DNA of 64,000 bases from positions 62,001-126,000 of the forward strand of contig NZ_CAMGYZ010000003.1 in the NCBI RefSeq assembly GCF_946151055.1, read 5' to 3'. The notes under the pieces are model-generated. The model had not been told where the DNA came from, did no database searches, and saw only the letters and a list, made by a program, of their open reading frames with translations. The DNA is from Bacillus sp. Marseille-Q3570. GTDB taxonomy: Bacteria; Bacillota; Bacilli; Bacillales; Fictibacillaceae. Positions 47,615-55,949 of the stretch are shown here, piece by piece. Position numbers and translations under genes: made by a program. Position 1 is the first letter of the stretch. Every line of letters starts with the position of its first letter.

Positions 47615-47857
47615 TCTAGAATTAAGTGGATTATAGACAAAATTTCTGGAATTATTCTATACTAGGTAATAAATTCCACGTCGTGTCATGATGAGGTGCT
47701 TATACTGAACTCTAATCTATCTTACAGATTTTGTGATTATATGCGATTACTATAATACGAAGTGAATTTTGTAAACGATAATCGAAAATAAGCTCTGAAG
47801 GATTTGACTATCAAAAACATAATGAAGGTTTCCGTCAGTAGAAAGGGGAAATGTAAA

Positions 47858-48385
47858 TTGGCTGCTCGAATCAAAGTCATCGAATATGATGAAGCAGAAG
47901 GAAAAATGAAGGAACTGTACGAAAGATTTAACGGTCAAATGGCCAATATTTTAAGGGTCCATTCACTGAATCCTAAATCATTAGAGGCTCATCTGGAATA
48001 TTATAAAGTGATCATGTTTGGCAAATCCCCTTTACCACGAAGGTTCCGCGAAATGATTGCGACTGTGGTCTCGTCAACAAATGAATGTTTTTACTGAATG
48101 GAACATCATGGGGCGGCGCTCCATTTGTTGGTGAAAGACGAAAGTTTTGTTGAACAGTTGAAGCAAGACTATAAAGATGCAAACATAACAGAAAAGGAAG
48201 AAGCTATTTTAGATTATGCTGTAAAGTTGACTAGGAAACCAAACAGTGTTCATGACAACGATATACAGAACTTGAGAGACAAAGGTTGTACCGATCAGGA
48301 AATCCTTGATGTATGCCAGATAACCTCCTATTTTAATTTTGTAAATCGTATGGCGGAAGGGCTTGGCGTACAACTTGAAAAATAA
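47858..48385 (+). CDS. CMD/AhpD-like peroxidase-related protein with an in-frame TGA (candidate selenoprotein)
   Basis: Two exactly adjoining frames (ending TGA 48095-48097, resuming ATG 48098) make one uninterrupted CMD-family protein of 175 residues if the TGA is decoded. The family motif N-x-C-x-x-C-x2-HHG-A reads here N-E-C-F-Y-[TGA]-M-E-H-H-G-A, so TGA replaces the second redox Cys at residue 80. Both halves are otherwise intact (RIKVIEYDEAEGKMKELYER; VCQITSYFNFVNRMAEGLG). AAAGGGG supports the TTG start at 47858. A SECIS-like hairpin follows the TGA. Alternatives are a recent nonsense mutation or a sequencing error. Whether the genome encodes selenocysteine machinery cannot be seen here. 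Confidence 0.7.
48108..48124 (+). promoter_or_regulatory. Possible bacterial SECIS hairpin
   Basis: ATGGGGC-GGC-GCTCCAT folds into a 7-bp stem (one G·U) with a 3-nt GGC loop. The loop lies 18-20 nt after the TGA. A short stem, a small loop beginning with G, and this distance fit the general description of bacterial SECIS elements. It lies inside codons for HHGAALH, so chance or coding constraint must be excluded. Confidence 0.45.
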
Positions 48386-48481
48386 ATACTAAAAACGCCT
48401 GACATATATTGTGATATTTTGGAGTTTGTCGAGAAAGTAACAGCCTGTGGCACCACCCAGAATGAAGTTTAACTTGTCTCC

Positions 48482-48586
48482 ATCGAAGACCTCTTTCCTC
48501 AAGATCATCATCTTCAAAAGATTAATCAGTACATCGATTTTACCTTAATCAGTAAGATTGCTACATACCTAGCCCGAATTGGCTAG
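48482..48586 (+). pseudogene. Remnant of an IS1182-like transposase N-terminus
   Basis: A 34-codon open segment, IEDLFPQDHHLQKINQYIDF then TLISKIATYLA before a TAG, resembles the conserved N-terminal start of IS1182-family transposases (LxPxDHLLRKIxxxIDFSFI). No start codon, no continuation and no ends are visible, so it is a decayed fragment. It lies within the 360-bp gap between the AhpD-like gene and the CD3324-like gene, which otherwise shows only a terminator. Confidence 0.5.
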
Positions 48587-48683
48587 ATACGTGGGAGTCA
48601 TTTCCTTATAAAAATATCTTATTTTCTAATCAGATTACACAAAGAAAAAAGCTTGTAGAGAAAGTATCTATAGTTTCTCTACA

Positions 48684-48722
48684 AAGAAGAGGACAGGGCT
48701 TCCAGGTCCTCTTCTTCCTTAA
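48684..48722. terminator. Bidirectional terminator hairpin
   Basis: Stem AAGAAGAGGAC / GTCCTCTTCTT with loop AGGGCTTCCAG. A/T-rich sequence is on both sides, so it could serve the minus-strand gene ending at 48747. Confidence 0.7.
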
Positions 48723-48746
48723 CTACAAATTTTGAGTCTAATTTTT

Positions 48747-49037
48747 TTATTTGTTATATGAGGCACGTGTTTTATAAATAATTTTGCGGATGCTTTCAAT
48801 GGATAAGTTGAACTTTTGTTCTAATTCTTCAAAAGACCAACCATCTTTATAAAATTGATAGATCTCCTGGTTTCGTCGAGCAAGTAATTGACGTGAACCG
48901 TTCATTTCTCCCCACCCAGCCCGCTGATTGTTCTTCTTGGGGATATATATCAACTCGCCTTGAATATGTTCTTGCACTTCTTGTAGCAAGCTAGGAGGGA
49001 ACACCTCTTTCCCGTTCTTGTATTCCAAAATTGACAT
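48747..49037 (-). CDS. CD3324-family HTH protein
   Basis: A 96-residue protein. The N-terminal VFPPSLLQEVQEHIQGELIY and IPKKNNQRAGWGEMNGSR are typical of the CD3324 group, followed by an HTH-like segment (GWSFEELEQKFNLSIESIRK). This group has no defined function; the C-terminal helix-turn-helix suggests nucleic-acid binding. AGGAGGA precedes the ATG. It is transcribed alone. Confidence 0.8.
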   Translation of the reverse strand: MSILEYKNGKEVFPPSLLQEVQEHIQGELIYIPKKNNQRAGWGEMNGSRQLLARRNQEIYQFYKDGWSFEELEQKFNLSIESIRKIIYKTRASYNK

Positions 49038-49448
49038 CCTCCTTATAGATAAGGTCTACGTGAATATACAATTTCACAATTTTCATCGTTTTGTACATCT
49101 CCTTTCATTAATATTGAATATAGGTATTACAAAATTGAAACGTAATTACAGTTATTTCTAGTATAAGGGGGTTTTAAGTTTTTTTAAAGTCGCAATTTTC
49201 AAAATATTAAAGGGCCGCTAATAGCGACCCTGTACTATGAGGTTTCCGACTAAGCGGAAACCACCTCAAATTTTGTGATCAACTTCAATCAGCCTCCTTT
49301 CGCATTATTTTCGGATCCGATACTTCTATTTACGCATACAACCAGCTATATAAACAAGTTACGAAATAATTATAATCGTTTTTTACCTAAATGAGTTTTC
49401 TTATTGTTTGATGGGAAATCAGCTAATAGGCTAGGCGGTTTATCCAAG
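49038..49448. other. Gap with two hairpins
   Basis: About 410 bases without a gene. Two hairpins lie close together: GGCCGCT/AGCGACC (49213-49230) and GAGGTTTCCG / CGGAAACC (49239-49262) followed by ACCTCAAATTTTG. They may be terminators for the convergent or passing transcripts. The rest is AT-rich. Confidence 0.5.
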
Positions 49449-50396
49449 TTATTCCTCACCAAATATCCATTCTTTTTTGAGGCGGTCGAATTCACCGTGC
49501 AGCTCCATTTCTTCCATCCAGAGGTTTACCCAGTTTTGAAAGGTCGGATCGTTCCGGTGCATAAGATAGCCTTTTTGGCTTTTGGTAAATGTGTTATCAG
49601 TCAAGGCAGCATATAGTCTCTCGTCTTTACTTGCATAGTAAATCGCTTCGACTCTGTCGGTGATCATGACATCCACTTCGCCTTCTGCGACCATTGGTGG
49701 TATATCTAGATTGTTTTCAATGACGACCACATTTGCTCGTTTGATATTAGCATCCACAAACTTTTGGTTCGTTCCTCCTGGGTTCACACCTATTGTAACT
49801 TCAGGTTGATCGATATCCTCTAAGCTTTGGAAACGATCTTTATCTTCCTCGCGGATCAATGGTGATTTCCCATCATCCAGATATGGGTGGCTCAAGTGAG
49901 CGGTTTTTTGACGATCTGTATTTCGACTGATTCCACCTACAGCGATATCAAACTTGTCGTCTAGAAGATCCTCCATTAATGTCGGCCAGGAGGTTCGCAC
50001 AAACTCAACCTCTACTCCTAAATCTTCAGCCATAATTTTGGCAGCTTCGATATCTAGACCCTCATATTCGTTTGTTTCTTCGTTAAAAAAGGTGAATGGT
50101 TTATAATCACCAGTGGTTCCTACGCGTATGACTCCCTTTTTCTGAATCCGATCCAGTCTGGACTGCATGACAAATTTGTTTTTACTCTTATGTATGTCTG
50201 ATCCTGATGCCTTCGCTGCCTGTTCTACTGGGATATAGGACTTACCATTTACATCCAATGTTGCGATCGTCTGACCATTCCATTCAAGCAGATCGCCTTT
50301 CTTCGCTTCTGCGAGCGAAAAATTCAATCCAGAAACTAAGAGGATACCCGTCAACACAACAATCAAAATTCTACTCCATGAATACTTCAAACTCAT
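49449..50396 (-). CDS. Exported solute-binding protein family 3, cyclohexadienyl dehydratase (PheC)-like
   Basis: A 315-residue exported protein. A signal peptide covers about residues 1-31, a short domain about 35-70 (WNGQTIATLDVNGKSYIPVE) resembles copper amine oxidase N-terminal-type repeats, and a type-3 solute-binding domain spans about 80-315. Strong resemblance to PheC is seen in GVIRVGTTGDYKPFTFF, FDIAVGGISRNTDRQKTAHL, NPGGTNQKFVDANIKRANV and GEVDVMITDRVEAIYYAS. PheC makes phenylalanine precursors outside the membrane in some Gram-negatives. No permease or ATPase is adjacent, favouring an enzyme or orphan receptor over transport. It is transcribed alone. Confidence 0.8.
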   Translation of the reverse strand: MSLKYSWSRILIVVLTGILLVSGLNFSLAEAKKGDLLEWNGQTIATLDVNGKSYIPVEQAAKASGSDIHKSKNKFVMQSRLDRIQKKGVIRVGTTGDYKPFTFFNEETNEYEGLDIEAAKIMAEDLGVEVEFVRTSWPTLMEDLLDDKFDIAVGGISRNTDRQKTAHLSHPYLDDGKSPLIREEDKDRFQSLEDIDQPEVTIGVNPGGTNQKFVDANIKRANVVVIENNLDIPPMVAEGEVDVMITDRVEAIYYASKDERLYAALTDNTFTKSQKGYLMHRNDPTFQNWVNLWMEEMELHGEFDRLKKEWIFGEE

Positions 50397-50764
50397 CCCT
50401 CCATTACAAATGATTGAAGCCTAGTATATGGAGATTTAAACCTTTAATCAAACTATTCGTCTGAAAATTCTAATAAACGGTTCTTTAGTAATAACATGAT
50501 CGGAAAAGACTACAGATAAGAGAGGTAGATGGGCGCTCTTCTTTTGTTAGTGGTCAGATGTTGTTTTTAACTGGGGGACCAAAGAATTGATTAAAATATA
50601 TAAAAAATTGAGTGTAAAATACATAAGTTATAAATGCCAATCCAAGACAGTTACCAGATTCTTAAGATACAGGAAATATTTCATTTAATCATAACCTGTA
50701 GCTGAGGTTAAATTAATAGGGAGTAATTGCGATTACTCAAATATTACGTGTGGAGTGATGGATC
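50397..50764. other. Gap between the solute-binding gene and the SASP gene
   Basis: About 370 AT-rich bases containing the divergent promoters. I see no repeat or RNA structure. A forespore (sigma-G) promoter is expected before the SASP gene but I cannot place its boxes. Confidence 0.4.
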
Positions 50765-50962
50765 ATGGCTCGAAATAAACTTTTGGTACCTGGTGCAAAA
50801 AATGCAATGGATCAACTGAAAGAAGAAACTGCCAATGAAATGGGGATTCAACCTGGTGCAGATACTACCTCACGTGAAAATGGTGCTGTCGGTGGTCAAA
50901 TGACGAAACGTCTAGTCGGAATGGCTGAACAGCAAATAAGCAGCAATGAACAACAGCGATAG
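50765..50962 (+). CDS. Small acid-soluble spore protein, alpha/beta type
   Basis: A 65-residue [24 protein letters not shown], the germination-protease region TANEMGI, and the second signature [17 protein letters not shown] are all present. It binds and protects spore DNA and is degraded at germination. GTGGAGTG precedes the ATG. This is direct evidence that the organism forms endospores. Confidence 0.93.
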   Translation: MARNKLLVPGAKNAMDQLKEETANEMGIQPGADTTSRENGAVGGQMTKRLVGMAEQQISSNEQQR

Positions 50963-50970
50963 ATTTATGA

Positions 50971-51000
50971 AAGAGGCCGTTTTATCGGTCTCTTTTAGGT
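50971..51000 (+). terminator. Rho-independent terminator
   Basis: Stem AAGAGGCCG / CGGTCTCTT with one G·U, then TTTT. It ends the SASP gene. Confidence 0.8.
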
Positions 51001-51118
51001 TAATGCCGTTACAAAAAACGTTGCCATTACATAAACTGAATAAATACAAAAAAACTTGCTTTACTTAGTCATTTAAACGTGTTAAGATGATAATCAAAAT
51101 AAAATGAATAATGAAAAC

Positions 51119-51294
51119 TTCTTATCCAGAGAGGCGGAGGGACTGGCCCTTTGATGCCCGGCAACCATCGAATCAATCGCTTGATTGAGGAGAACGGTGC
51201 CAATTCCTGTAGGATGTTCAAACATCCTAGAAGATGAGAGGATCGTTACGAATAGATACGACCCTTTTCTTACTGGATGAGAAAAGGGTTTTTT
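51119..51294 (+). ncRNA. SAM-I (S-box) riboswitch with terminator, upstream of msrA
   Basis: The aptamer runs 51119-51240. It has the S-box core GGCGGAGGGACTGGCCC, GATGCCCGGCAACC, GAACGGTGCCAATTCC and closing GATGAGAG. A 10-bp terminator ACCCTTTTCT / AGAAAAGGGT (51261-51289) ends in TTTTTT. The next gene is msrA, 68 bp after the T-run, with nothing between. Confidence 0.95.
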
Positions 51295-51361
51295 CGTTGC
51301 AATGAATATCAGCGAAAAGCTCTCGATAGAAGTTTCGTTATTTTGAAAGGACAGATGAACA

Positions 51362-51832
51362 ATGGAAACAGCTATTTTTGGAGCTGGATGCTTTTGGGGT
51401 GTCGAAGCATTCTTTGAAAAATTTGAAGGTGTTATTTCAACACGCGTAGGTTATATAGGAGGTACTGTCGAAAACCCGACATATGAACAAGTGAAGACTG
51501 GAGAAACAGGCCATGCAGAGGCGGTCAAGATTCAATACGATCCTGCCTTGATTTCATATTATGAACTGCTCAACACATTCTTTGAAGTACATGACCCGAC
51601 TACTCGGAATAGGCAAGGAGTTGATGTTGGAGCTCAATATCGTTCAGTCATTTTTTATACTAATCACAATCAGAAACAAATAGCCGAAGAAAAGATCAAG
51701 GTATTAACGGAAAAAGCAGTATTCAAGCTTCCGATCGTGACTGAAGTTGAAAAAGCTCCTACCTTTTATGACGCTGAGGAGTATCACCAGAAGTACTTAC
51801 AGAAGAATGGTGCAGTCGCTTGCGGGATGTAA
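51362..51832 (+). CDS. msrA: Peptide-methionine (S)-S-oxide reductase
   Basis: A 156-residue MsrA. The catalytic Cys10 lies in FGAGCFWGVEAFF, with GYIGGTVENPTYEQVKTGETGHAE, HDPTTRNRQGVDVGAQYRSV and AEEYHQKYL all matching the family. A C-terminal Cys (VACGM) can act as the resolving residue. It repairs oxidised methionine in proteins. GAAAGGACAG precedes the ATG. It is the only gene behind the SAM riboswitch. No MsrB is adjacent or fused. Confidence 0.95.
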   Translation: METAIFGAGCFWGVEAFFEKFEGVISTRVGYIGGTVENPTYEQVKTGETGHAEAVKIQYDPALISYYELLNTFFEVHDPTTRNRQGVDVGAQYRSVIFYTNHNQKQIAEEKIKVLTEKAVFKLPIVTEVEKAPTFYDAEEYHQKYLQKNGAVACGM

Positions 51833-51952
51833 GATTGGAGAAAAATGGCGTAAATATTAACCTTGTTTCACTATCCCCAACAATGGGTAGTCTAATGTCG
51901 AATAGTCTTTTCTAGGACAAGAATCGACATCACTAAGAAGGGCAAGGTTTTT

Positions 51953-53185
51953 ATGTTACGTTTACAATACTTCATTCTTGCATTTGGAATCATCATTTTC
52001 CTTTCTCTATGTATTGCTGCGTTTGATGTTGACTCATCAAACGTAAGCAAGCAGGGTAAAGGAAATTGGGTTGGTGCTTGGACTGCAAGTATGCAACAAC
52101 CTGGAAAAGACGGCGTGTCTCAACAAGGGTTTGAAGACCAAACAATCCGAATGATCATCCATCCTAATATGGATGGTAAAAAGTTAAGAATCCGAATGGC
52201 AAATACGTACGGTTCGGATTCACTGACGATTGAAGAGGTACGTGTTGCGCGTGTGAAAACGGGCGCAGAAACTGTATCTGGATCTGATAAGCAAATCACT
52301 TTTGACGGTGATCAGAAGGTAACGATTCCTTCAGGGAAAAGAACATTTAGCGACCCACTCCCGTTTAATGTAAAAAGTGATGAAAAGCTGGCTGTAAGTA
52401 TTTATGTTAAAGAGAAGTCAGGTCCAGCAACATGGCATCCTCGTTCAATGCAGACGAACTATATTTCAGAACCTGGTAACCATAGTACTAATACGGATGA
52501 TAATGCGTTTAAGGAAAAAGAAGATGCCTGGTTTTGGTTGGACGGCATCGACGTCATACCCAATGCAAAAGTTGATGGTTCCGTTGTTGTCTTAGGAAGT
52601 TCTATCGCGAATGGCAATCATTCTAAAATGGATGCAGACCATAGATGGCCAGATTTTTTAGCCAAGAGGTTCAAAGAAGAATCTGAAACGAAGATGTCTG
52701 TCCTGAATGCAGGCGTATCAGCAAATCATTTGATTAATAGTTCTTCTGATAAAGGAGAGAATGCGTTTGCGAGACTTGAGCAGGACGTGTTCAGCCAAAC
52801 AGGAGTCAAGGCAGTGATTTTGAATCAGGGCCTGAATGACATAAGGCATCATCCAGAGTATGATTCAGAAAAAATCATCGAAAGAATGAAGGAAATCATT
52901 GATGCTTCTCATGAAAAAGGCTTGAAAATTTATGGCGGGACGTTGACACCTTTTAAGGGCTCAGGAATGTACACACCGGAAAAGGAAAACACTCGTCAGG
53001 AAGTAAATGAGTGGATCCGGAACAGTGGAGAGTTTGATGGCGTCATCGATTTTGATGAAGCACTAAGAGATCAAGACGATCCAGCACGCTATGATCCGAA
53101 ATATGATGCTGGTGATCATCTCCATCCGAATGATGCCGGTTATGAAAGAATGGCAGAAATCGTAGACCTATCCAAATTCAAATAG
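51953..53185 (+). CDS. Secreted SGNH/GDSL hydrolase
   Basis: A 410-residue exported protein. An N-terminal hydrophobic segment (about residues 4-24) is followed by a ~170-residue N-domain (WVGAWTASMQQPGKDG). The SGNH domain then starts at VVLGSSIANGNHS (block I, Ser nucleophile with GSS instead of GDS), continues with NAGVSANH (block II Gly), NQGLNDI (block III Asn) and ends at GDHLHPNDAGYERM with the Asp-His pair. It is related to secreted plant-polysaccharide or lipid esterases. Substrate unknown. A terminator follows. Confidence 0.87.
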   Translation: MLRLQYFILAFGIIIFLSLCIAAFDVDSSNVSKQGKGNWVGAWTASMQQPGKDGVSQQGFEDQTIRMIIHPNMDGKKLRIRMANTYGSDSLTIEEVRVARVKTGAETVSGSDKQITFDGDQKVTIPSGKRTFSDPLPFNVKSDEKLAVSIYVKEKSGPATWHPRSMQTNYISEPGNHSTNTDDNAFKEKEDAWFWLDGIDVIPNAKVDGSVVVLGSSIANGNHSKMDADHRWPDFLAKRFKEESETKMSVLNAGVSANHLINSSSDKGENAFARLEQDVFSQTGVKAVILNQGLNDIRHHPEYDSEKIIERMKEIIDASHEKGLKIYGGTLTPFKGSGMYTPEKENTRQEVNEWIRNSGEFDGVIDFDEALRDQDDPARYDPKYDAGDHLHPNDAGYERMAEIVDLSKFK

Positions 53186-53188
53186 GGG

Positions 53189-53232
53189 CTGAAGCAAAAC
53201 ATCTATGATTTGCTTCAGTCTCTTTTCTTTTA
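53189..53232 (+). terminator. Rho-independent terminator
   Basis: A perfect 10-bp stem CTGAAGCAAA / TTTGCTTCAG with a 10-nt loop and a T-rich tail. It begins just after the SGNH stop codon. Confidence 0.88.
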
Positions 53233-53251
53233 TATAGAAGTTCTTTAATCT

Positions 53252-53441
53252 TAACGGACACCAGAGCCGTTATATGTGCCAAAATGCTGTGTTTTAGAAA
53301 TTTAACGGACACCAAAGCCGTTATTTGTGAACAAATGGGCTGGATATTGAAGGTTTTTATGAAATAAGAGCGCTGGTGTCCTTTAGTTTTATAATAGTGA
53401 GCTGTTTTTGGAAAATAAGGTCTCCTGTGTCCGTTAGCACT
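53252..53441. repeat. TAACGG/CCGTTA hairpin repeats, cluster 2
   Basis: Two direct units TAACGGACACCARAGCCGTTAT start at 53252 and 53303 (51 bp apart). Two reverse-oriented partners follow: ATAAGAGCGCTGGTGTCCTTTAG near 53364-53386 and AATAAGGTCTCCTGTGTCCGTTAG near 53416-53439, again about 52 bp apart. The second is the intact form of the sequence hit by the IS at 40080. The ~410-bp gap before yunF holds nothing else recognisable. Confidence 0.75.
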
Positions 53442-53596
53442 TTGCCACAAGTTTCAGCTAGTAGCTTTCGGGTCTTCATGGAAATTTCACGAATTAGAAT
53501 TTCGAACTAGCCGCACATTCAAATACTTGCACTTTTCATAAGGACAAATCAAAATAGAAAGTATGAACAATCGTTATAGGAAAGGAATTCATTCAA

Positions 53597-54442
53597 ATGA
53601 TTGAGATTGGGCTGACCGGGTGGGGTGACCATGACTCCCTCTATCCAGCAGATATCAGATCAAATGAAAAGTTGCAGACTTACAGCAGTTTCTTCCCGAC
53701 AGTCGAAATCGATTCGGCTTTTTACGCTGTCCAACCATCGAGGAACTACGAAAAATGGGTCAAGGAAACCCCAGAACGTTTTTCATTCGTCGTCAAAGCG
53801 TATCAGGGGATGACTGGACACTCGAGAGGCGACATCCCTTTTTCCAGTGAAGAGGAAATGTACTACTTATATAAAGAGTCGATCAAACCTTTGCAAGCGG
53901 CAGACAAACTGAAAATGGTCCTTTTCCAATATCCGCCCTGGTTTGATTGCAACCGGGAGAACGTCGATTTACTAAGACAGGCAAAAGAACGGATGGAAGA
54001 CATCCCGGTTGCGCTTGAATTCCGTCACCAGTCCTGGTTTCATCCTTCTTTCAAGGATCGGACGTTGGCGTTCATGAGAGAAGAGGGCTGGATTCACAGC
54101 ATTTGTGATGAACCGCAATCCGGAGCAGGGTCCATACCGACTGTACTTGAACCAACACATCCAGAGCATACGTTGGTCCGTTTCCATGGACGCAATGTTC
54201 ATGGATGGCAGAAGAAAGGGAATCCGAACTGGCGGGATGTAAGATATCTTTATCGTTACAATGAGGAAGAGCTTATAGAATGGAAAGAGAAGCTCCTGCA
54301 GCTTGAAAAGCCGGGGCATGAGGTGACGGCGTTGTTCAATAACAATTCCGGTGGAGATGCAGCAGACAATGCAAGGCGAATGGTCCAACTGCTAGGTATC
54401 GATTACGAGGGCCTCGCACCTCGACAACTTGACCTTTTTTAA
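53597..54442 (+). CDS. yunF: DUF72 family protein
   Basis: A 281-residue TIM-barrel-like DUF72 protein: IEIGLTGWGDHDSLYP, FPTVEIDSAFYAVQPSRNYE, FSFVVKAYQGMTGH, FEFRHQSW-type segment VALEFRHQSWFH, and TALFNNNSGGDAADNA. The family function is not established. It starts the run yunF-yunD-yunC-yunB, in the same relative neighbourhood as in B. subtilis. AGGAAAGGA precedes the ATG. Confidence 0.88.
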   Translation: MIEIGLTGWGDHDSLYPADIRSNEKLQTYSSFFPTVEIDSAFYAVQPSRNYEKWVKETPERFSFVVKAYQGMTGHSRGDIPFSSEEEMYYLYKESIKPLQAADKLKMVLFQYPPWFDCNRENVDLLRQAKERMEDIPVALEFRHQSWFHPSFKDRTLAFMREEGWIHSICDEPQSGAGSIPTVLEPTHPEHTLVRFHGRNVHGWQKKGNPNWRDVRYLYRYNEEELIEWKEKLLQLEKPGHEVTALFNNNSGGDAADNARRMVQLLGIDYEGLAPRQLDLF

Positions 54443-54484
54443 CGAGGCAAATATAGAGATTAGAAATAGACAGGAGATGATACA

Positions 54485-55882
54485 ATGAGCATTCAAAAGC
54501 TCCATCTGTATCATGTGAATGATTTACATAGCCATCTTGAACAATGGCCGAGAATCATGGGCTTCTTGAAAGATCAGCAACTTGCCCACGAAGAGAAAGA
54601 TGAACTGTTTTTACGTTTCGATATTGGAGACCATGCAGATCGTTTTCATCCGATTACAGAAGGAACAGCAGGTCAGGGAAATGTAAGATTGATGAATGAA
54701 GCAGATATTTTAAATGCAACGATCGGTAATAATGAAGGAATCACCTTTTCAAAAGAACAACTGGATCATCTATATGATGATGCAAACTTTCAAGTACTTG
54801 TTGCAAATCTGAAAGAAAAAAACGGACAGCGGCCGAAATGGGCAAAACCTTACCAAATCCATACCCTGCAAAATGGCCTGAAAATTGGAGTAGTCGGTGT
54901 GACCGCTCCGTATAAAGCCTATTACAACCAGCTTGGGTGGGAGATTCAGAATCCATATGAAGCACTCATTGGATCCGTAAAAGAAATCCGGAACCAGGTC
55001 GATATCCTTATTCTGCTTTCACACCTTGGGTTAGAAGCGGATAAACATATTTCAACTGAAATGGATGATATTGATATCATATTAGGCGCTCATACGCATC
55101 ATGTCCTTCCAAAAGGTTTGCATGCTAACGATACGACTATCGGACAAGCTGGGAAATTCGGTCTATACATCGGCCACATGGAGCTTGAATGGAATGAAGA
55201 CTTAGGGAAAATTGAATCTATCGAAGCGAGATGTGTCGACCTGCAAGAGTATGAGGCAGATCCGAAAAGTGTACAGCTTCTTGCCCAATTGAGCGAACAA
55301 GCCGATGAGCGATTAGCTGAGGTCGTGACCGAGCTAGATCGGCCACTCGAATTGGAGTGGTTCGGACCTTCTGCTTTTACAAGTTTATTAGCTGAAGCAA
55401 TCAGGGAATGGTGTGATTCGGAAATCAGTATGATCAATGCAGGATTGTTGCTCGAACCATTGAAAGCAGGCCCTGTTACGAAGAGAGATCTCCATCGTGT
55501 GTGCCCTCATCCGATCAATCCGTGTAAAATCATGCTGAAAGGCGAATATTTGAAAGAAATGATTCATCATGCTATGACGAAGGAATTGGAACAGCGCGAA
55601 GTCAAAGGCCTGGGATTCCGCGGGAAAGTGATGGGACGGATGATATTCGATGGTGTAGAAATCATGGGTAAAGACATGGCTGATGGTGAGTACCACGTAA
55701 AAAGCATCTCAATAAAAGGGCAACCTTTGGATCCAGAAAAAATATACGCCATTGGTGCCATTGATATGTTTACCTTCGGCCGTTTGCTTCCATCTGTCCA
55801 TTATGCAGAGGAAAAAATCTTCTACTTGCCGGAGTTGCTGAGGGATGTCCTTGCTTGGAAGTTAAAAACCTTTGAAAGATAG
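54485..55882 (+). CDS. yunD: 5'-nucleotidase-family metallophosphoesterase
   Basis: A 465-residue protein of the UshA type. The N-terminal metallophosphoesterase has LYHVNDLHSHLE, FDIGDHADR, IGNNEG and LSHLGLEADKH, then GAHTHH. The C-terminal nucleotidase domain starts near residue 280 (SMINAGLLLEPL). No signal peptide is visible, so it is likely cytoplasmic, as for YunD. It hydrolyses nucleoside or dinucleotide phosphates. Good ribosome binding site (CAGGAGATG). Confidence 0.9.
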   Translation: MSIQKLHLYHVNDLHSHLEQWPRIMGFLKDQQLAHEEKDELFLRFDIGDHADRFHPITEGTAGQGNVRLMNEADILNATIGNNEGITFSKEQLDHLYDDANFQVLVANLKEKNGQRPKWAKPYQIHTLQNGLKIGVVGVTAPYKAYYNQLGWEIQNPYEALIGSVKEIRNQVDILILLSHLGLEADKHISTEMDDIDIILGAHTHHVLPKGLHANDTTIGQAGKFGLYIGHMELEWNEDLGKIESIEARCVDLQEYEADPKSVQLLAQLSEQADERLAEVVTELDRPLELEWFGPSAFTSLLAEAIREWCDSEISMINAGLLLEPLKAGPVTKRDLHRVCPHPINPCKIMLKGEYLKEMIHHAMTKELEQREVKGLGFRGKVMGRMIFDGVEIMGKDMADGEYHVKSISIKGQPLDPEKIYAIGAIDMFTFGRLLPSVHYAEEKIFYLPELLRDVLAWKLKTFER

Positions 55883-55949
55883 GCACTACGCCAACACGCT
55901 TTGTACTACTATGACATATTGATAGTAGTGAAAAGGAGCGTGAGAAAAG

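Noticed and set aside
47804-48097. Treating the AhpD-like gene as two separate small genes
   Set aside because: The first lacks the second half of the CMD fold and the second begins in the middle of the redox motif; together they make one normal-length protein.
53178-53450. 90-codon minus-strand open frame
   Set aside because: It reads through the terminator and the TAACGG repeat cluster and repeats its own peptide (ITALVSVK twice), an artefact of the repeats.
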